From Tetranychus cinnabarinus (Eukaryota > Arthropoda > Arachnida > Trombidiformes > Tetranychidae): DNA of 64,000 nt. The DNA is taken from contig WHVY01000008.1 in NCBI GenBank assembly GCA_022266195.1, forward strand, positions 3,471,501 to 3,535,500. Reading direction: 5' to 3'. Below, in pieces: positions 33,818 through 43,800 of this stretch. The notes under the pieces were generated by a model. It was not told the DNA's origin, did no database searches, and saw only the letters and a list, made by a program, of their open reading frames with translations. Made by a program: the position numbers and the translations under genes. The stretch's first letter is position 1. Every line of letters starts with the position of its first letter.

Positions 33818-34453
33818 ATGGATCTTTATAGTGTTTATTTGAAACATCCTTTTACTATGTTAGTTGCTGGACCGTCAGGATCCGGTAAAACAAATTTTAT
33901 TACTAAATTGATTGAAAATGCTCAGCTTTTTTCACAACCTAAGCCCGAAAAAATCACGTATTTTTATAGTGAATATCAACAAGTTTTCTCTACTTTAACG
34001 GATGTTAATTTCATACAAGGGTTATCAGAAAATATAATGAAATCTTTCGATGGCAGTGTACCAGAATGGATTGTTATTGATGATTTGATGCATGAATCTG
34101 TGAACTCAAAAATGATATCAGAACTGTTTACTAAAGGTAGTCATCATCGTAACATATCAGTTATTCTTTTAGTACAAAACTTTTTTGTTCGTGGAATTGA
34201 AAGCAGAAATATTTCATTAAATTCTAATTATATTGTGCTTTTCAAAAATCCTAGAGATCAATCAATAGCTTCAATGATTGCTCGTCAGATGTTTCCTCGC
34301 AAAACAAAAAAATTTCAGACTATATTTCAAGACGCAACAGAGACACCTTATTCTTATCTTTTTATTGATTTGAAATCAGACACCCCTGAGCAATTGAGAT
34401 TGTTGACTAATATTTGTGGAGAAAAGGAGTATATGATAGCTTATCAAATTTAA
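33818..34453 (+). CDS. Genome-packaging ATPase (FtsK/HerA, A32-like) of the Polinton
   Basis: 211 residues, intact. Walker A is GPSGSGKT (18-25), Walker B is EWIVIDDLMHE (83-93), and a conserved polar segment LVQNFF follows. Members of this family pump DNA into capsids of double-jelly-roll viruses; their presence in Polintons was a main argument for a virion stage. Length is normal. It is the first of the late gene block that runs to 40720. Confidence 0.93.
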   Translation: MDLYSVYLKHPFTMLVAGPSGSGKTNFITKLIENAQLFSQPKPEKITYFYSEYQQVFSTLTDVNFIQGLSENIMKSFDGSVPEWIVIDDLMHESVNSKMISELFTKGSHHRNISVILLVQNFFVRGIESRNISLNSNYIVLFKNPRDQSIASMIARQMFPRKTKKFQTIFQDATETPYSYLFIDLKSDTPEQLRLLTNICGEKEYMIAYQI

Positions 34454-34458
34454 AATAT

Positions 34459-34467
34459 TGTATAAGA
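34459..34467 (+). promoter_or_regulatory. TGTATAAGA box before the pX-like gene
   Basis: TGTATAAGA followed by T instead of A; 25 bases before the ATG at 34493. Confidence 0.5.
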
Positions 34468-34492
34468 TGTAAGCAATTTCATATTAAGAAAA

Positions 34493-34835
34493 ATGTCTGT
34501 GAAACGAGCATTAAAAGCACTACCGCATCTGAAGAAGTTGACAACGATAAGATCAAAAGAGAAAAGGGAAAAAAACAATTGAATCCTGTCCTGATCATGT
34601 TTTTGATTCAATATCAGACATTTCAAGAAATATCTTAAAAGGAAACATTCATCTGAATAAATGTCAAATTCATAAACTTAAACCGTATAAGAAAATCGTG
34701 AGAAAGTTAAGTAAAAAAACTAACTTGAAGAACAAAAAACAGCTTTTAGTACAAAACGGTGGTGCACTACCAGCATTATTAATTCCTGCTGTTTCTATTC
34801 TTGCTGATTTAATTTCTCGCAAATTGATAAAATGA
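34493..34835 (+). pseudogene. Small basic pX-like core protein of the Polinton, one frameshift
   Basis: Begins MSVKRALKALPHLKK, a start typical of a conserved small Polinton protein. The frame is lost in a run of seven A near 34570 and resumes one frame over, giving a segment with SISDISRNILKGNIHL, a Lys/Arg-rich middle, then QLLVQNGG and a hydrophobic tail (ALLIPAVSIL). Basic body plus hydrophobic tail resembles adenovirus-type core or membrane-active peptides; the exact role is not known. Its stop overlaps the next start codon (ATGA at 34832-34835). Confidence 0.7.
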
Positions 34836-35628
34836 ATGCCTTAACTAAAATGGTACTCATTCCTGAGGACCAATACAGGAGAAATTGTCAATTTTATAAT
34901 CCATCTTATTTACAACCGATAATGAATGCTAATATACCTATGGATTTGAAAGTTAGACTTTTTAATGATTTAATGATGAAGAATACACTGAAGCCTAAAA
35001 TGAATAAGGAGACTCAAACGAATATTCATAAACCTAATGTTATTGAAAATTTCGAGATACACAAAATAATGACAAATTCCAAAGTTTCAGTAATATTGTT
35101 GATCATAGGTTTTCTTTTGCTTCACACCCATCAGAATCAACATCTCCGACTTCATGGACAGCCACAACACCGTCGACTTCCTCAAAAACAAATTCACAAG
35201 TCTCAACTCCAAAGCCTTCAAACTCATCGCCATTAGCTTCTGCAACCCATTCAGAAAAAGATGAATTGAAGCCAGATGAATTAGAACTTGCTTTGAGAAA
35301 CATTGAGAACTTAGTAGCTCCAAACGGAAAAATAATAAGAGATGATGGTACTCAGATTCTTAACAGTAATATAGAATCAATCTCTCAGTTCCTTACTTTA
35401 TCTAAGGATAAAGAATACGTCGGTATAAGTGCTCCTAGTGGGACTATGAGAGTAATTAATGAAATTGAAAAAAGACCAGAGCTTTTTAAATCTATCCGTC
35501 ATACACCAGTATTGAGAAAATTCGTAACTGCACCGAAAACTTTAGAATGGAAAAATCTCTATCGGATGACTACTACTCAGTCAAAAGCTCCGGAGGATTT
35601 GGAGGACTCCAAAGACTATACCGATTAG
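34832..35628 (+). pseudogene. Conserved Polinton protein of unknown function, one frameshift
   Basis: First part begins MNALTKMVLIPEDQYRR, a start seen in a conserved Polinton orphan. A frameshift near 35065 moves reading to a Ser/Thr/Pro-rich linker and then a globular part from about 35266 with LRNIENLVAPNGKIIRDDG and ILNSNIESISQFL. The Pro-x-Gly-x-Ile ... Ser-Asn-Ile pattern recurs in related proteins. The 3' end overlaps the integrase gene by 82 bases in another frame. Possibly virion-associated because of its position; function unknown. Confidence 0.6.
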
Positions 35629-36620
35629 TTAAAAAAAAGCATCCAGAAATCAAATATAAATTTGTTAAATCATGGTTGTTAAAACAAGATGTATACAATC
35701 TTTTCAAAGATGTCAATAAAAAATTTCCAAGATTACCTATTCTCGTAAATTCAATTGATGAACAATGGCAAATCGACATTATGGATATGACTTGGTTACA
35801 GAAAGAAAATAATGGTTACAGGTATATTTTGAATGTTATAGATTGTTTGAACAGATTTGCGTGGTCGAATCCAATGAAAAAAAAATCCGGAAGTGAAGTA
35901 GTACAATCTCTAGAAAAAATTTTTGCCACTGGAAGAATCCCTGCTAAGATACAATCTGATCAAGGAACTGAATTCAAAAATTCTGAAGTGCAGGATTTAC
36001 TACATAAATACAAAATCAAATTCTTTACTTCAACTGATGATGTGATAAAATGTGCAATTGTCGAAAGATTCAATAGGACATTGAGAACAAGGCTATACAG
36101 ATATATGTATCATGGAAATACCCGTAAATATGTGGATATTTTGCAAGAAGTTCTTCATTCATATAATAATTCCTATCATCGAACAATTATGATGACGCCC
36201 GCAGAGGTTAATGAAGAAAACCGGTCTCAAGTAATTGTTAATATAAGAAAATCTCATCCTACAATTAATAATCGTAAAAAACCCTATTCTATAGGCGAGA
36301 AAGTTAGAATAACTAGAGCAAAAGGAACGTTTGAGAAAGGCTCTACAAGTAATTTTACAGAAGAAATTTTCAAAATAGCCAAAGTGAAAAAAACTCCTCA
36401 AGGATACGTTTATAGATTAGTTGATTTGTTGGGAGAGCCAATAACTTCTATTTTTTATCATCCTGAACTAGTGTCAGTTTCAGAAAAAGAAAAATACAAA
36501 ATCGAAAAAGTAATCAGAACCAGGATAAATCGGAAAACAAAACAAAAGGAATATTTTGTCAAGTGGTTAGGTTATCCTGATAAATTCAACAGTTGGGTGC
36601 AAAATGTGGAATCAACCTGA
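35547..36620 (+). CDS. int: Polinton integrase (DD35E) with C-terminal chromodomain
   Basis: 357 residues, intact. An N-terminal helical region with GGFGGLQRLYR is followed by the retrovirus-type catalytic core with D77 (WQIDIMD), D138 (IQSDQGTEF) and E173 (IVERFNRTL); spacing between the last two is 35, as expected. The C-terminal part has an SH3-like segment (about 245-310) and a chromodomain (about 317-353: YKIEKVI, EYFVKWLGYP, SWVQN) with the aromatic residues expected for binding methylated histone tails. It cuts and joins the element's ends and would create the 6-bp duplication seen here. The chromodomain may steer insertion to certain chromatin; this is known for chromoviruses and inferred here. 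Overlaps its neighbours on both sides (82 and 17 bases). Confidence 0.96.
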   Translation: MEKSLSDDYYSVKSSGGFGGLQRLYRLVKKKHPEIKYKFVKSWLLKQDVYNLFKDVNKKFPRLPILVNSIDEQWQIDIMDMTWLQKENNGYRYILNVIDCLNRFAWSNPMKKKSGSEVVQSLEKIFATGRIPAKIQSDQGTEFKNSEVQDLLHKYKIKFFTSTDDVIKCAIVERFNRTLRTRLYRYMYHGNTRKYVDILQEVLHSYNNSYHRTIMMTPAEVNEENRSQVIVNIRKSHPTINNRKKPYSIGEKVRITRAKGTFEKGSTSNFTEEIFKIAKVKKTPQGYVYRLVDLLGEPITSIFYHPELVSVSEKEKYKIEKVIRTRINRKTKQKEYFVKWLGYPDKFNSWVQNVEST

Positions 36621-38605
36621 AGAATATTTCATCGAAGTAGTTTCTAATGCTTCAATGGAAGATTTTCCTGATAATACTCTATCGAAATTCTCTAATAAAC
36701 TTCCGATACCCTTGGAACTAGATGGAGAATGGGTTGTTGGTATTCAAGAAATTTTTTATCCTATTGATCTTGAACCTGAGGAAAGAAAAATCCAAGTGCA
36801 ACTTTTCACATCAGATAATACAGACAAACTGATATCAGATGTTTCTCTCAATGAAAACGATTCTCCAGAAGTGATTGTATCTAAAATCAATGAGGCTCTA
36901 CATGCTTTGTTCGAAAAAGTAACTGGTGATGTTGTGGATCATACACAGAATCGGGATAAACGTTCTATTGATAAATCAGAAAATAGGGCTTTCTCTAAAC
37001 CCATATTACCTGATGGTCCATTGAAAAACCCTTTGACATTAGCAGAAGTGAACGCAATCACCCCTGAAATTATGAGAAATATGGAAAAGGCTGAAAGATT
37101 GGATTTATATGATCGGATTTCAGTCGGTGTTCCAATAATCGTTGATAAACTATATAAAGAGATGGAAAAATATCGAGCTGAGGCTGCTAATAAATCAAAA
37201 GAAATTGCGGCTTTGCATGATAATTTGCAAACTTTCACATCGCAACTCGATGCGGTTAAAACATCAAAAAACGAGGAACATCAGAAATACAAAGCGTTGA
37301 AAAACGATTATGATAAGAAAATCAATGATTTAAATGCTCTGAATACTAATATTAACAATCTGAAAGAAAAAATTACTAAATTGGAACAGAAATTACAACT
37401 CAAGGAAGATGAAATTCAGAAAGCAAAAGAGAAAGCGACAGCAGTGAGCAATCAGTTCACTGCAAAAGAAAAAGAGCTTCTTGAAGCTAAATATTCTTTC
37501 TCACAAAGTACACAAGTGCAGGCCAAGAGAATAGGAGATTTGGAAGAATCACTACAAAAAAGAAGAAAGAAAGCGACAATAATATGAACACAATATCTGG
37601 AAGACACAACACTCAAGTACAGCAAATGCAAACAGAAATTGAGTTTTTGAAAAATGAAAAATCAAAACAGATAATGAAAATAGCGTGAAAATAAAAAAAA
37701 TTAGTGATGAATTCGATGCGCTGCAGATTGCAAAAAACTTAGTGACCCGTCAGTTGAAAGAAACTCAACGTGAACACGAAATAATGAAGATGGATTATCA
37801 TCGTCAACTTGATGATCTGCAAAATGAAACAAAAACTCTAAAGGATGAAAAGGCTCATTTGGAACATAACTTACACCTTAAATCAGCAGAAATAGAAGAT
37901 ATGAAGCATGAAATTCAGTCTTTGAAAACAAAAGAAATTGATTTAGCGTCACGTTTAACTGAAAAAGAACTAGAAATAAAGCGAAAAATAAAAGAAAGAG
38001 AAGATGAAAAGGCAGAAATTGAATCAACTCGCCTTGCATTGGAAAACAAAGAAAATCTTTTGGTTAAACGTCTAACTGATCTTGGAATTAAAAAAGCTAA
38101 AAAAGACTCAAACAACGACAATACTAACGAGTTTTTAAACATGCCAGGATTAGCATATGATAATGGAAAGATCATTTTCTATCCTGGGCGAAGTCAAGGA
38201 AAAAATTATATTCCATATTTTTCAGATACTGGATTTTTGAATGCCTTGGGGTTTGATGCTGCTTCTTATTTGCAAATGATTAGTGAATTTTCAGCTGGTA
38301 AAGCATCTTTCTCTAGCAATAAAAGATGTAATTTAAACTTGCGATCGCATTTGATGTTCATTAATTCTGATATAGTTGCTGAACATTTCGTAGGAAATAA
38401 ATCTGCCCGTGTTATGAGAGTTCTTCCAATCAAAAGAGCTAAAGAATATGAATTAGTCCATGAAAAGTTTTTGAAGCCTTTTTACTATCCTGTACGATCA
38501 AACCGAATAGAAGATATAAATTTCTTACTAACTGATGAGATGGGACAAAATATCAAATTCAATTCAGGACGTGTTTTAATTGGGTTACATCTAAAACATG
38601 TATAA
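36604..38605 (+). pseudogene. Penton-like minor capsid protein with a large coiled-coil insertion, two frameshifts
   Basis: Starts MWNQPEEYFIEVVSNASMED, matching the Polinton minor capsid (PX) pattern of a polar start, PDNT, and a GEWVVGIQEI strand. The end (about 38300-38605) shows the usual jelly-roll finish (ARVMRVLPIK, FNSGRVLIGLHLKHV). Between them lie some 350 residues of charged helix with heptad Leu/Ile spacing and Lys/Glu richness, i.e. a long coiled coil, which I do not know from ordinary Polinton pentons. Frame is lost near 37565 and again near 37670, both in A-rich runs within the coiled coil. A spike- or fibre-like projection built into the penton is one reading. Confidence 0.8.
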
Positions 38606-38606
38606 T

Positions 38607-38616
38607 TGTATAAGAA
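38607..38616 (+). promoter_or_regulatory. TGTATAAGAA box before the pVI-like gene
   Basis: Exact TGTATAAGAA just after the minor capsid stop and 26 bases before the ATG at 38643. Confidence 0.6.
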
Positions 38617-38642
38617 TTTGATACATTGAAGTAATAAATAAA

Positions 38643-39041
38643 ATGAACCGTAAAGTATATTGTTCTTGTGATTCAAATTTCAATCAATTCTATCAGCGAC
38701 AAGCCGGTTCTGGCTTTGCCGATATAGAAGTATTCCGTGGCTTCCCATACCAAAGAGGTTACGGATTTGGTAGCTTGGTAAAAAGATTTGGTGTTCCAAT
38801 TTTAAAAATTTTAGGAAAACATGCTTTAAAAGCTGGCATCAATGTTGGACAAGATATTTTAGATAAAAAAAATATTAGAGAGTCTGTGAAGATGCACGCA
38901 AAAACAGGTATGCAAGATGTTGTACATGATACTTTAAATAAAGCAAGTTCATTAATAAACCAAAAAGGAAAAGGTATCAAACGTAAAAGGTTATATAAGA
39001 ATAGCAGAAATAGGAAAAAGAAGAAAGATATTTTCGATTGA
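38643..39041 (+). CDS. pVI-like small virion protein of the Polinton
   Basis: 132 residues, intact. FYQRQAGSGF (residues 16-25) resembles an adenain-type cleavage site (x-x-G-x or G-G context), and a glycine-rich GYGFGSLVKRFG leads into an amphipathic helix (ILKILGKHALKAGINVGQDIL). The C-terminus is strongly basic (KRKRLYKNSRNRKKKK). Conserved Polinton proteins of this layout resemble adenovirus pVI/pX precursors that bind DNA and disrupt membranes after cleavage. The functional claim is inference. Its end abuts the major capsid gene. Confidence 0.75.
   Translation: MNRKVYCSCDSNFNQFYQRQAGSGFADIEVFRGFPYQRGYGFGSLVKRFGVPILKILGKHALKAGINVGQDILDKKNIRESVKMHAKTGMQDVVHDTLNKASSLINQKGKGIKRKRLYKNSRNRKKKKDIFD
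38992..39001 (+). promoter_or_regulatory. TATATAAGAA box before the major capsid gene
   Basis: TATATAAGAA inside the 3' coding end of the pVI-like gene, 42 bases before the capsid ATG at 39044. Identical to the box at 27712. Confidence 0.5.
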
Positions 39042-39043
39042 AA

Positions 39044-40278
39044 ATGGAATATTTACACCCAGCTTCAACTCCAGCGAGCAAAAGTGAATTGAACTTATTC
39101 ACTATTCCTCCTACACAAGTTGCGATAGAATCATCATATGAGACTGACTATAGACCTTCTCAAAATCTAGATAATGGAAAAACATTCGAAATAAACATTC
39201 CTGCATCTGAAGATTTCACTGATCTCAGTGCTACAATGGTCCACATGAAAGTGTACATTACTAACAAAGATGCGATACTGAAACCTACAGAGAAAATTAC
39301 ACTTGTAGAAAATTTTTCCAATGCAATTTTCGAGCAGATTGACTTATATCTTGGTTCTACGAATACTTCTCTTGCTAATAACATGTATCATTACCAAGCT
39401 TTCCTAGAAGATTTATTATTTAGACATCCTACAGAAGCTGAAGCAGGTTCGTCGATTGATCAACAAATTGTGCAGGGACATAAAGTTTTTGAGTTATACT
39501 TCAAACTTCATTTACCAATGTGTGCACAAGATAAATTGCTTCTAAATGGTATTCCACTTTCATTCCGTTTCACAAGAAGTTCAGGTTCTTTCCCAATAAT
39601 CAAAGAGACGCTTGTCGAAACTGAGGAATATTCGTTTAAAATACAAAAGTTTTCTCTTCATATAAAAAGAATGAAACTTTATCCTGATACACAAACATCT
39701 ATTATCAAAACTTTAGAACAATATCCTGCTAAATATTTCATCACCAGATCAGATACAAGAAATTTCTTTATAGCAAAAGGGTTGTCTTCTATCTCTGTTG
39801 AAAATATTTTTTCTGGAGCATTACCTCGTAAATGTATAATTGGTTTTGTTGATGAAAGAGCAATTAGTGGATACATCGATTCAGACCCTTTTAAATTCCA
39901 GCATTTCAATGTTGCTCATATAAGTTTAAACATCGATGGAGTTATGTTTCCCAGTATACCGTATACACCTGAATTCGCAAATGGAAATGCAATGCGTGAA
40001 TTTGTAGAATTGTACCGAACACTGGGACAGGATGAAGGAATTGCTCAATTAAATTTACAGTATGAAAAATATAAAGATAACAAAGTCCTTTATGCATTTG
40101 ATATCGGAGGAGAATTGGGAGCTGAAATAGGAGTTTTATCTCTAGTTAAAGAGGAAAAGCGAGATTAGAAGTTCGGTTCAGTCAAGCCTTAGCATCCACA
40201 ATTAAAGCAATTGTATTTGCACAATATGATAATTTAATCACAATTGATAAAGACCGACAAGTAACAATTGATTACTAA
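39044..40278 (+). pseudogene. Double-jelly-roll major capsid protein of the Polinton, one late frameshift
   Basis: Starts MEYLHPASTPASKSELNLF. Recognisable strands include ESSYETDYRPS, FEINIPASEDFTDL, DLYLGSTNTSLANN and YRTLGQDEG near the end, the pattern of Polinton hexon-like capsid proteins. Residues to about 369 are intact; near 40150 one base is lost or gained, so the present frame stops at 40168. The missing last strand is readable in the next frame and ends at 40278. The gene therefore lost only its final 40 or so residues. No intron. The next gene (protease) starts two bases after the old stop. Confidence 0.9.
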
Positions 40279-40279
40279 A

Positions 40280-40720
40280 ATGATGAACAGTTTAGAAGTG
40301 CAAAAATTGTTGAAAAACGTCAAATGGTTTGGTGGCGTTTACCCGAGTGATCGTCTACCTATAACAATTAAAAGACCTATGTCATGTATTATAAATTTAG
40401 ATCCGAGTTATAAAGAAGGCTCACACTGGGTCGCAATAAACTTTAATCGTTTCGGAAGAGCATTATATTTTGATTCATTTGGTCGTGAACCACAGGGTAA
40501 TATTTTAACTTTTATTGAGAAAAATGCGCCAAGAGGTTATGAACATTCACCTCATAAATACCAAGGAAATAATTCCACATCATGTGGATACTTCTGTGTT
40601 CTTTTTGTAATGTTGGCTAATAAGCCCAAGAAGTTCTTTAATTTGTTCAAGAAATGTCAACATGTTTTAAATGAAAAACGTTTAAAATTAATGATAAAAC
40701 AATTAGAAGAAAGTGATTAA
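40280..40720 (+). CDS. Adenain-like cysteine protease of the Polinton (C5/Ulp1 clan)
   Basis: 146 residues, intact, from the ATG at 40280. The catalytic set is His49 (GSHWVAI), Asp65 (FDSFG), Gln95 (KYQGNN) and Cys102 (SCGYFCVLF), the order seen in adenovirus protease and Ulp1. It would process capsid and core precursors such as the pVI-like protein during virion maturation; that is family knowledge. Length is short but normal for Polintons. It is the last gene before the right end. Confidence 0.94.
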   Translation: MMNSLEVQKLLKNVKWFGGVYPSDRLPITIKRPMSCIINLDPSYKEGSHWVAINFNRFGRALYFDSFGREPQGNILTFIEKNAPRGYEHSPHKYQGNNSTSCGYFCVLFVMLANKPKKFFNLFKKCQHVLNEKRLKLMIKQLEESD

Positions 40721-40786
40721 TGCATAATTTTAGTAGAGTCTAAATATGTAAAAGACTCCGAGTTTTGTAATATTTGTTTTTGAAAA

Positions 40787-40792
40787 AATAAA
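40787..40792 (+). promoter_or_regulatory. Polyadenylation signal AATAAA at the right end of the Polinton
   Basis: AATAAA 67 bases after the protease stop, before the right terminal repeat; it may serve the whole late gene block. Confidence 0.55.
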
Positions 40793-40835
40793 GAAACTCT
40801 AGTTCTATATCAAAAAAATTATTTCAAAACATTTG

Positions 40836-40883
40836 ATTGCTGGCTCCAGCACATTGTGCTGGAGCCAGCAATTTTATACTACT
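40836..40883 (-). repeat. Right terminal inverted repeat with internal hairpin
   Basis: 48 bases, inverted copy of 24660-24707 with two differences, both in the hairpin loop (ATT here on the + strand). The 17-bp stem is perfect. Ends ...TATACTACT, followed by the second ATTGGA. Confidence 0.93.
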
Positions 40884-40889
40884 ATTGGA
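40884..40889. repeat. Target-site duplication, right copy
   Basis: ATTGGA, identical to 24654-24659. Confidence 0.93.
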
Positions 40890-43800
40890 AATGAAGATGA
40901 GGAAGATGATGCTTTATTAAAAAAAGATGAAAAGGATCTAGACGAGTGTTCAACTCGATGTATGATTGAAGGCTGTGTTGAGATAAATTTGATGGGGCAA
41001 GAGTCACTCTGCTAGGTTGTGAAATTACTTGCTCATCAGCCAATCAAAGTCATGAAGAAACAATTAGAATGCAAATAAAAAGATGAAAATGAAACTCAAA
41101 ATTAACATCAATAATTGGACGGACAGTAAGCTCTAGTCAAGTTTAAGTCAAAGGGGCGAGTGAGACTTGTTAGGTTGTGAGGTTGATCGACATCAGCCTA
41201 AAATTTACCATTGACGACAAGTGAGCTTGATGAAGCTAATCAAGAAGAAGAAGATGGAAATGAAGACGATAAAGATGATGAAGAAGGTGGTGATGATGAT
41301 GATAATAGTGAATAAGAAATAAGTTTTTTTCGGTTGTTCACTCAATTATCAACTCACCTCAATATGGTGAATATTTGCATTGATTTACATTTTGGACCTT
41401 TGATTTGGTTAGAAAAAACATTTTCCAGTTTGATCTTGACTGACTTCAATGAATTTCGAGTTTGTTCATTTCTTTTTTCATCTCGATTCGTCCCTTTTTA
41501 AAATATCCTGATAATATTTATATGAAAATTCGTTTTCAGTCAATGAACTTGAATCTTGTTGTATCCACAAATACTCATTGATTATCAATTTTGTTTCAAA
41601 ACAAAATCCCATTTTGCAAGTGAAATCATTCTTGTATTGAAAAATAATTTCCTATTCAATAACAGCTCAATATTCAGTTTAACCTTTTCTCCATTCATGT
41701 AAAATGCATCAAATTCAAGCCCATTATTCAACAACTGTTCAAATGTTCAACTTTTTTTATAGTTTATTTTGTTCAATTTTGTTTATCAAATTGAATCAAT
41801 TTTTTTTCCTTTTTTATTCATTTCTCAATTTTGCATTTCTCAATGTTAAATGTTGACTTTTGTTTCCAATGAAAAGTAACACAAGAAAAAAAATGTTATT
41901 CTCATGATAATCATGACAATAATGATATACTCGAACTGAACAGAGAAACCGAGAAAAGGAAAGTCTAAAAAATGAAATTCTCAACATAATTCAGAATTGT
42001 TCATGGCTAAAAGTGGCCTCTTTCAACTGAAACTTTCCAAATCTGTTTCCTTTACCTTCAACTAAATGAAATGTCAACAAGCAAATAAAGTGGTGAACAA
42101 ATATTTACTTGAAGAGAGAGAGAGAGAGAGAAATGTTATCTTCTTCATGGTTAACCTCATGTCAACTTGTTCATACTATTATCACCATTATCATATTATT
42201 ATTATCACTGTTATCAGAATGTTGGCCCTTTTGTTGGTAAAAGTGAAATCACAACTCATCTAATAACGGGAATGCATAATAATCTAGAGAAGACAAAATT
42301 TTCTCTCATTTTTTCTTCTCTCATCTTCACTCTCTTTTCATCCTTCTCATCTTGCAAATGAAATGTGTGTTCCATGAGGATTGCCTATAGACTCATAGAG
42401 CCCATAAATGTATAATAATAGCAATAATGTATTAATATATGTACTTTTTTTTCAAGTACATCCATTATTATCTCATATATCAACTTGGAGTAAATCAGTA
42501 TTTATTTAGTTCAACAAGACAACAGAAAACATAACTCCAAGAGCAAAAAAAGTTGCCCAAAATGTTTACTCGCTCTTTCCTTTCGCTACTTTATCATCGC
42601 ATGCTCATTTTAACTAGCCTTTTGTTATCACTAATGATCACTGTCATTTACAGATTTTCATTGATAAAATGATTTATTTAACCATTCAAGACGCTAATGG
42701 AGTTGATACAGAACGGTATTTACGTTTCAAAACCAGATACATTATAATGCAATGCTTTTCAGTAATTCATGTAAATTTATATCGATCAAGGTTGAGACAT
42801 TTTTCATTAAAACTATTTTTTGTCTTGAAAAGGTCAACATTTGTTTGACTCAACCACTGAGTATTGATTTTAGCTCAACATTTTTGTTCAATTTTTCACC
42901 CATAATTGCTTCAAAAATGCATGTTTATCATTTCATTATTTGCATAATTGTAACAAAAATCATTTCATTTTACAATTTGTCTCAATTATGTGGAGTAAAT
43001 ATCATGATAAATATCCAAACCATGCAGTAATTTGGATTAAAATTCGTTAATCTAGTCTAAAATATTTTGTTTAATATCGCTGAACCTCGAACTTAAACTA
43101 TAAAAATATTGAAAATAAGCTATTTCGAGTCTAAATTACTGCCAGTTTCTGCATGGTCAATGGTCCTTCTGCGTTGGAACTATGATGCTTGATGCTTTGA
43201 AATGCGCTCCTAAATACTTTTTCTATTCTTGAGCTTCATCATGAGCATCTCGCTTCCTATGTTCATAGTTCTCTTAGGTTTGTGAACCGTCAATTTTTAT
43301 CAAAATTATCGCTCACGAGATGAAAGGGACTGTTGATAATTACTCAGTAAACATCGAATTTCAATCAACAGCAACAGTAAGATTCTGAAGCTCTGGCTAT
43401 CTGATATACGATGACACACCAAGAAATCACATAAAAGAGAAGAGTTTTCTGTCCATCTACCTAGCGAAAACAAAGGAATTTTCAATTGTAATTGCTGTCA
43501 AGATTTCCAATGAGAAGATTCGGTGGTTCAATTGGTTTTATTACATGTTCATTACTCATACCGTTGGAAAGATGAATTGTTAAACAAAACAACTCACAGA
43601 TTGTAAGTCAAACGGTTGAGATGTTTAACAAATCAACTGCTTACTTAAGGCTTATACTGCATCATTAAATTATTTGAATTATACTTTCAAAATACAGTTA
43701 AGCTGTTGATCAGAGATAAACTGCACATGAATTTGAATCATCGGGTTATTTTGCATTATTATTGGACAAAAAGTAGCTTTCATCCAGAAAATTATGAGTC

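Larger units (their letters stand above)
24660..40883 (+). mobile_element. Complete Polinton/Maverick element (adintovirus-like), 16,224 bp
   Basis: Bounded by 48-bp terminal inverted repeats starting AGTAGTATAAAATTGC and by a perfect 6-bp target duplication. Terminal AG and 6-bp duplications are classic Polinton traits. The contents are diagnostic: DNA polymerase B, retrovirus-type integrase, packaging ATPase, adenain-like protease, major and minor capsid proteins, and a pVI-like protein. Extra genes are a TBP homolog, a candidate PC4-like protein, a dUTPase and several small orphans. Replication, packaging and capsid genes (29596-40720) all run rightward; the dUTPase and the left-end orphan run leftward. 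Eight frameshifts break polB, a pX-like gene, one conserved orphan, the minor capsid gene and the major capsid gene, so this copy should not be autonomous. Capsid genes imply a virus-like stage, as inferred for the whole group. Confidence 0.96.

Noticed and set aside
34414..34638. Frame giving a 74-residue product after the ATPase
   Set aside because: Its start is TTG and it runs in another frame than the conserved small protein, whose ATG is at 34493.
40890..41320. Acidic coding-like stretches right of the Polinton (Glu/Asp-rich, 40890-40960 and 41228-41315)
   Set aside because: They could be the acidic tail of a nuclear protein, but there is no convincing splice acceptor, upstream exon or start; GAT/GAA simple repeats explain them.
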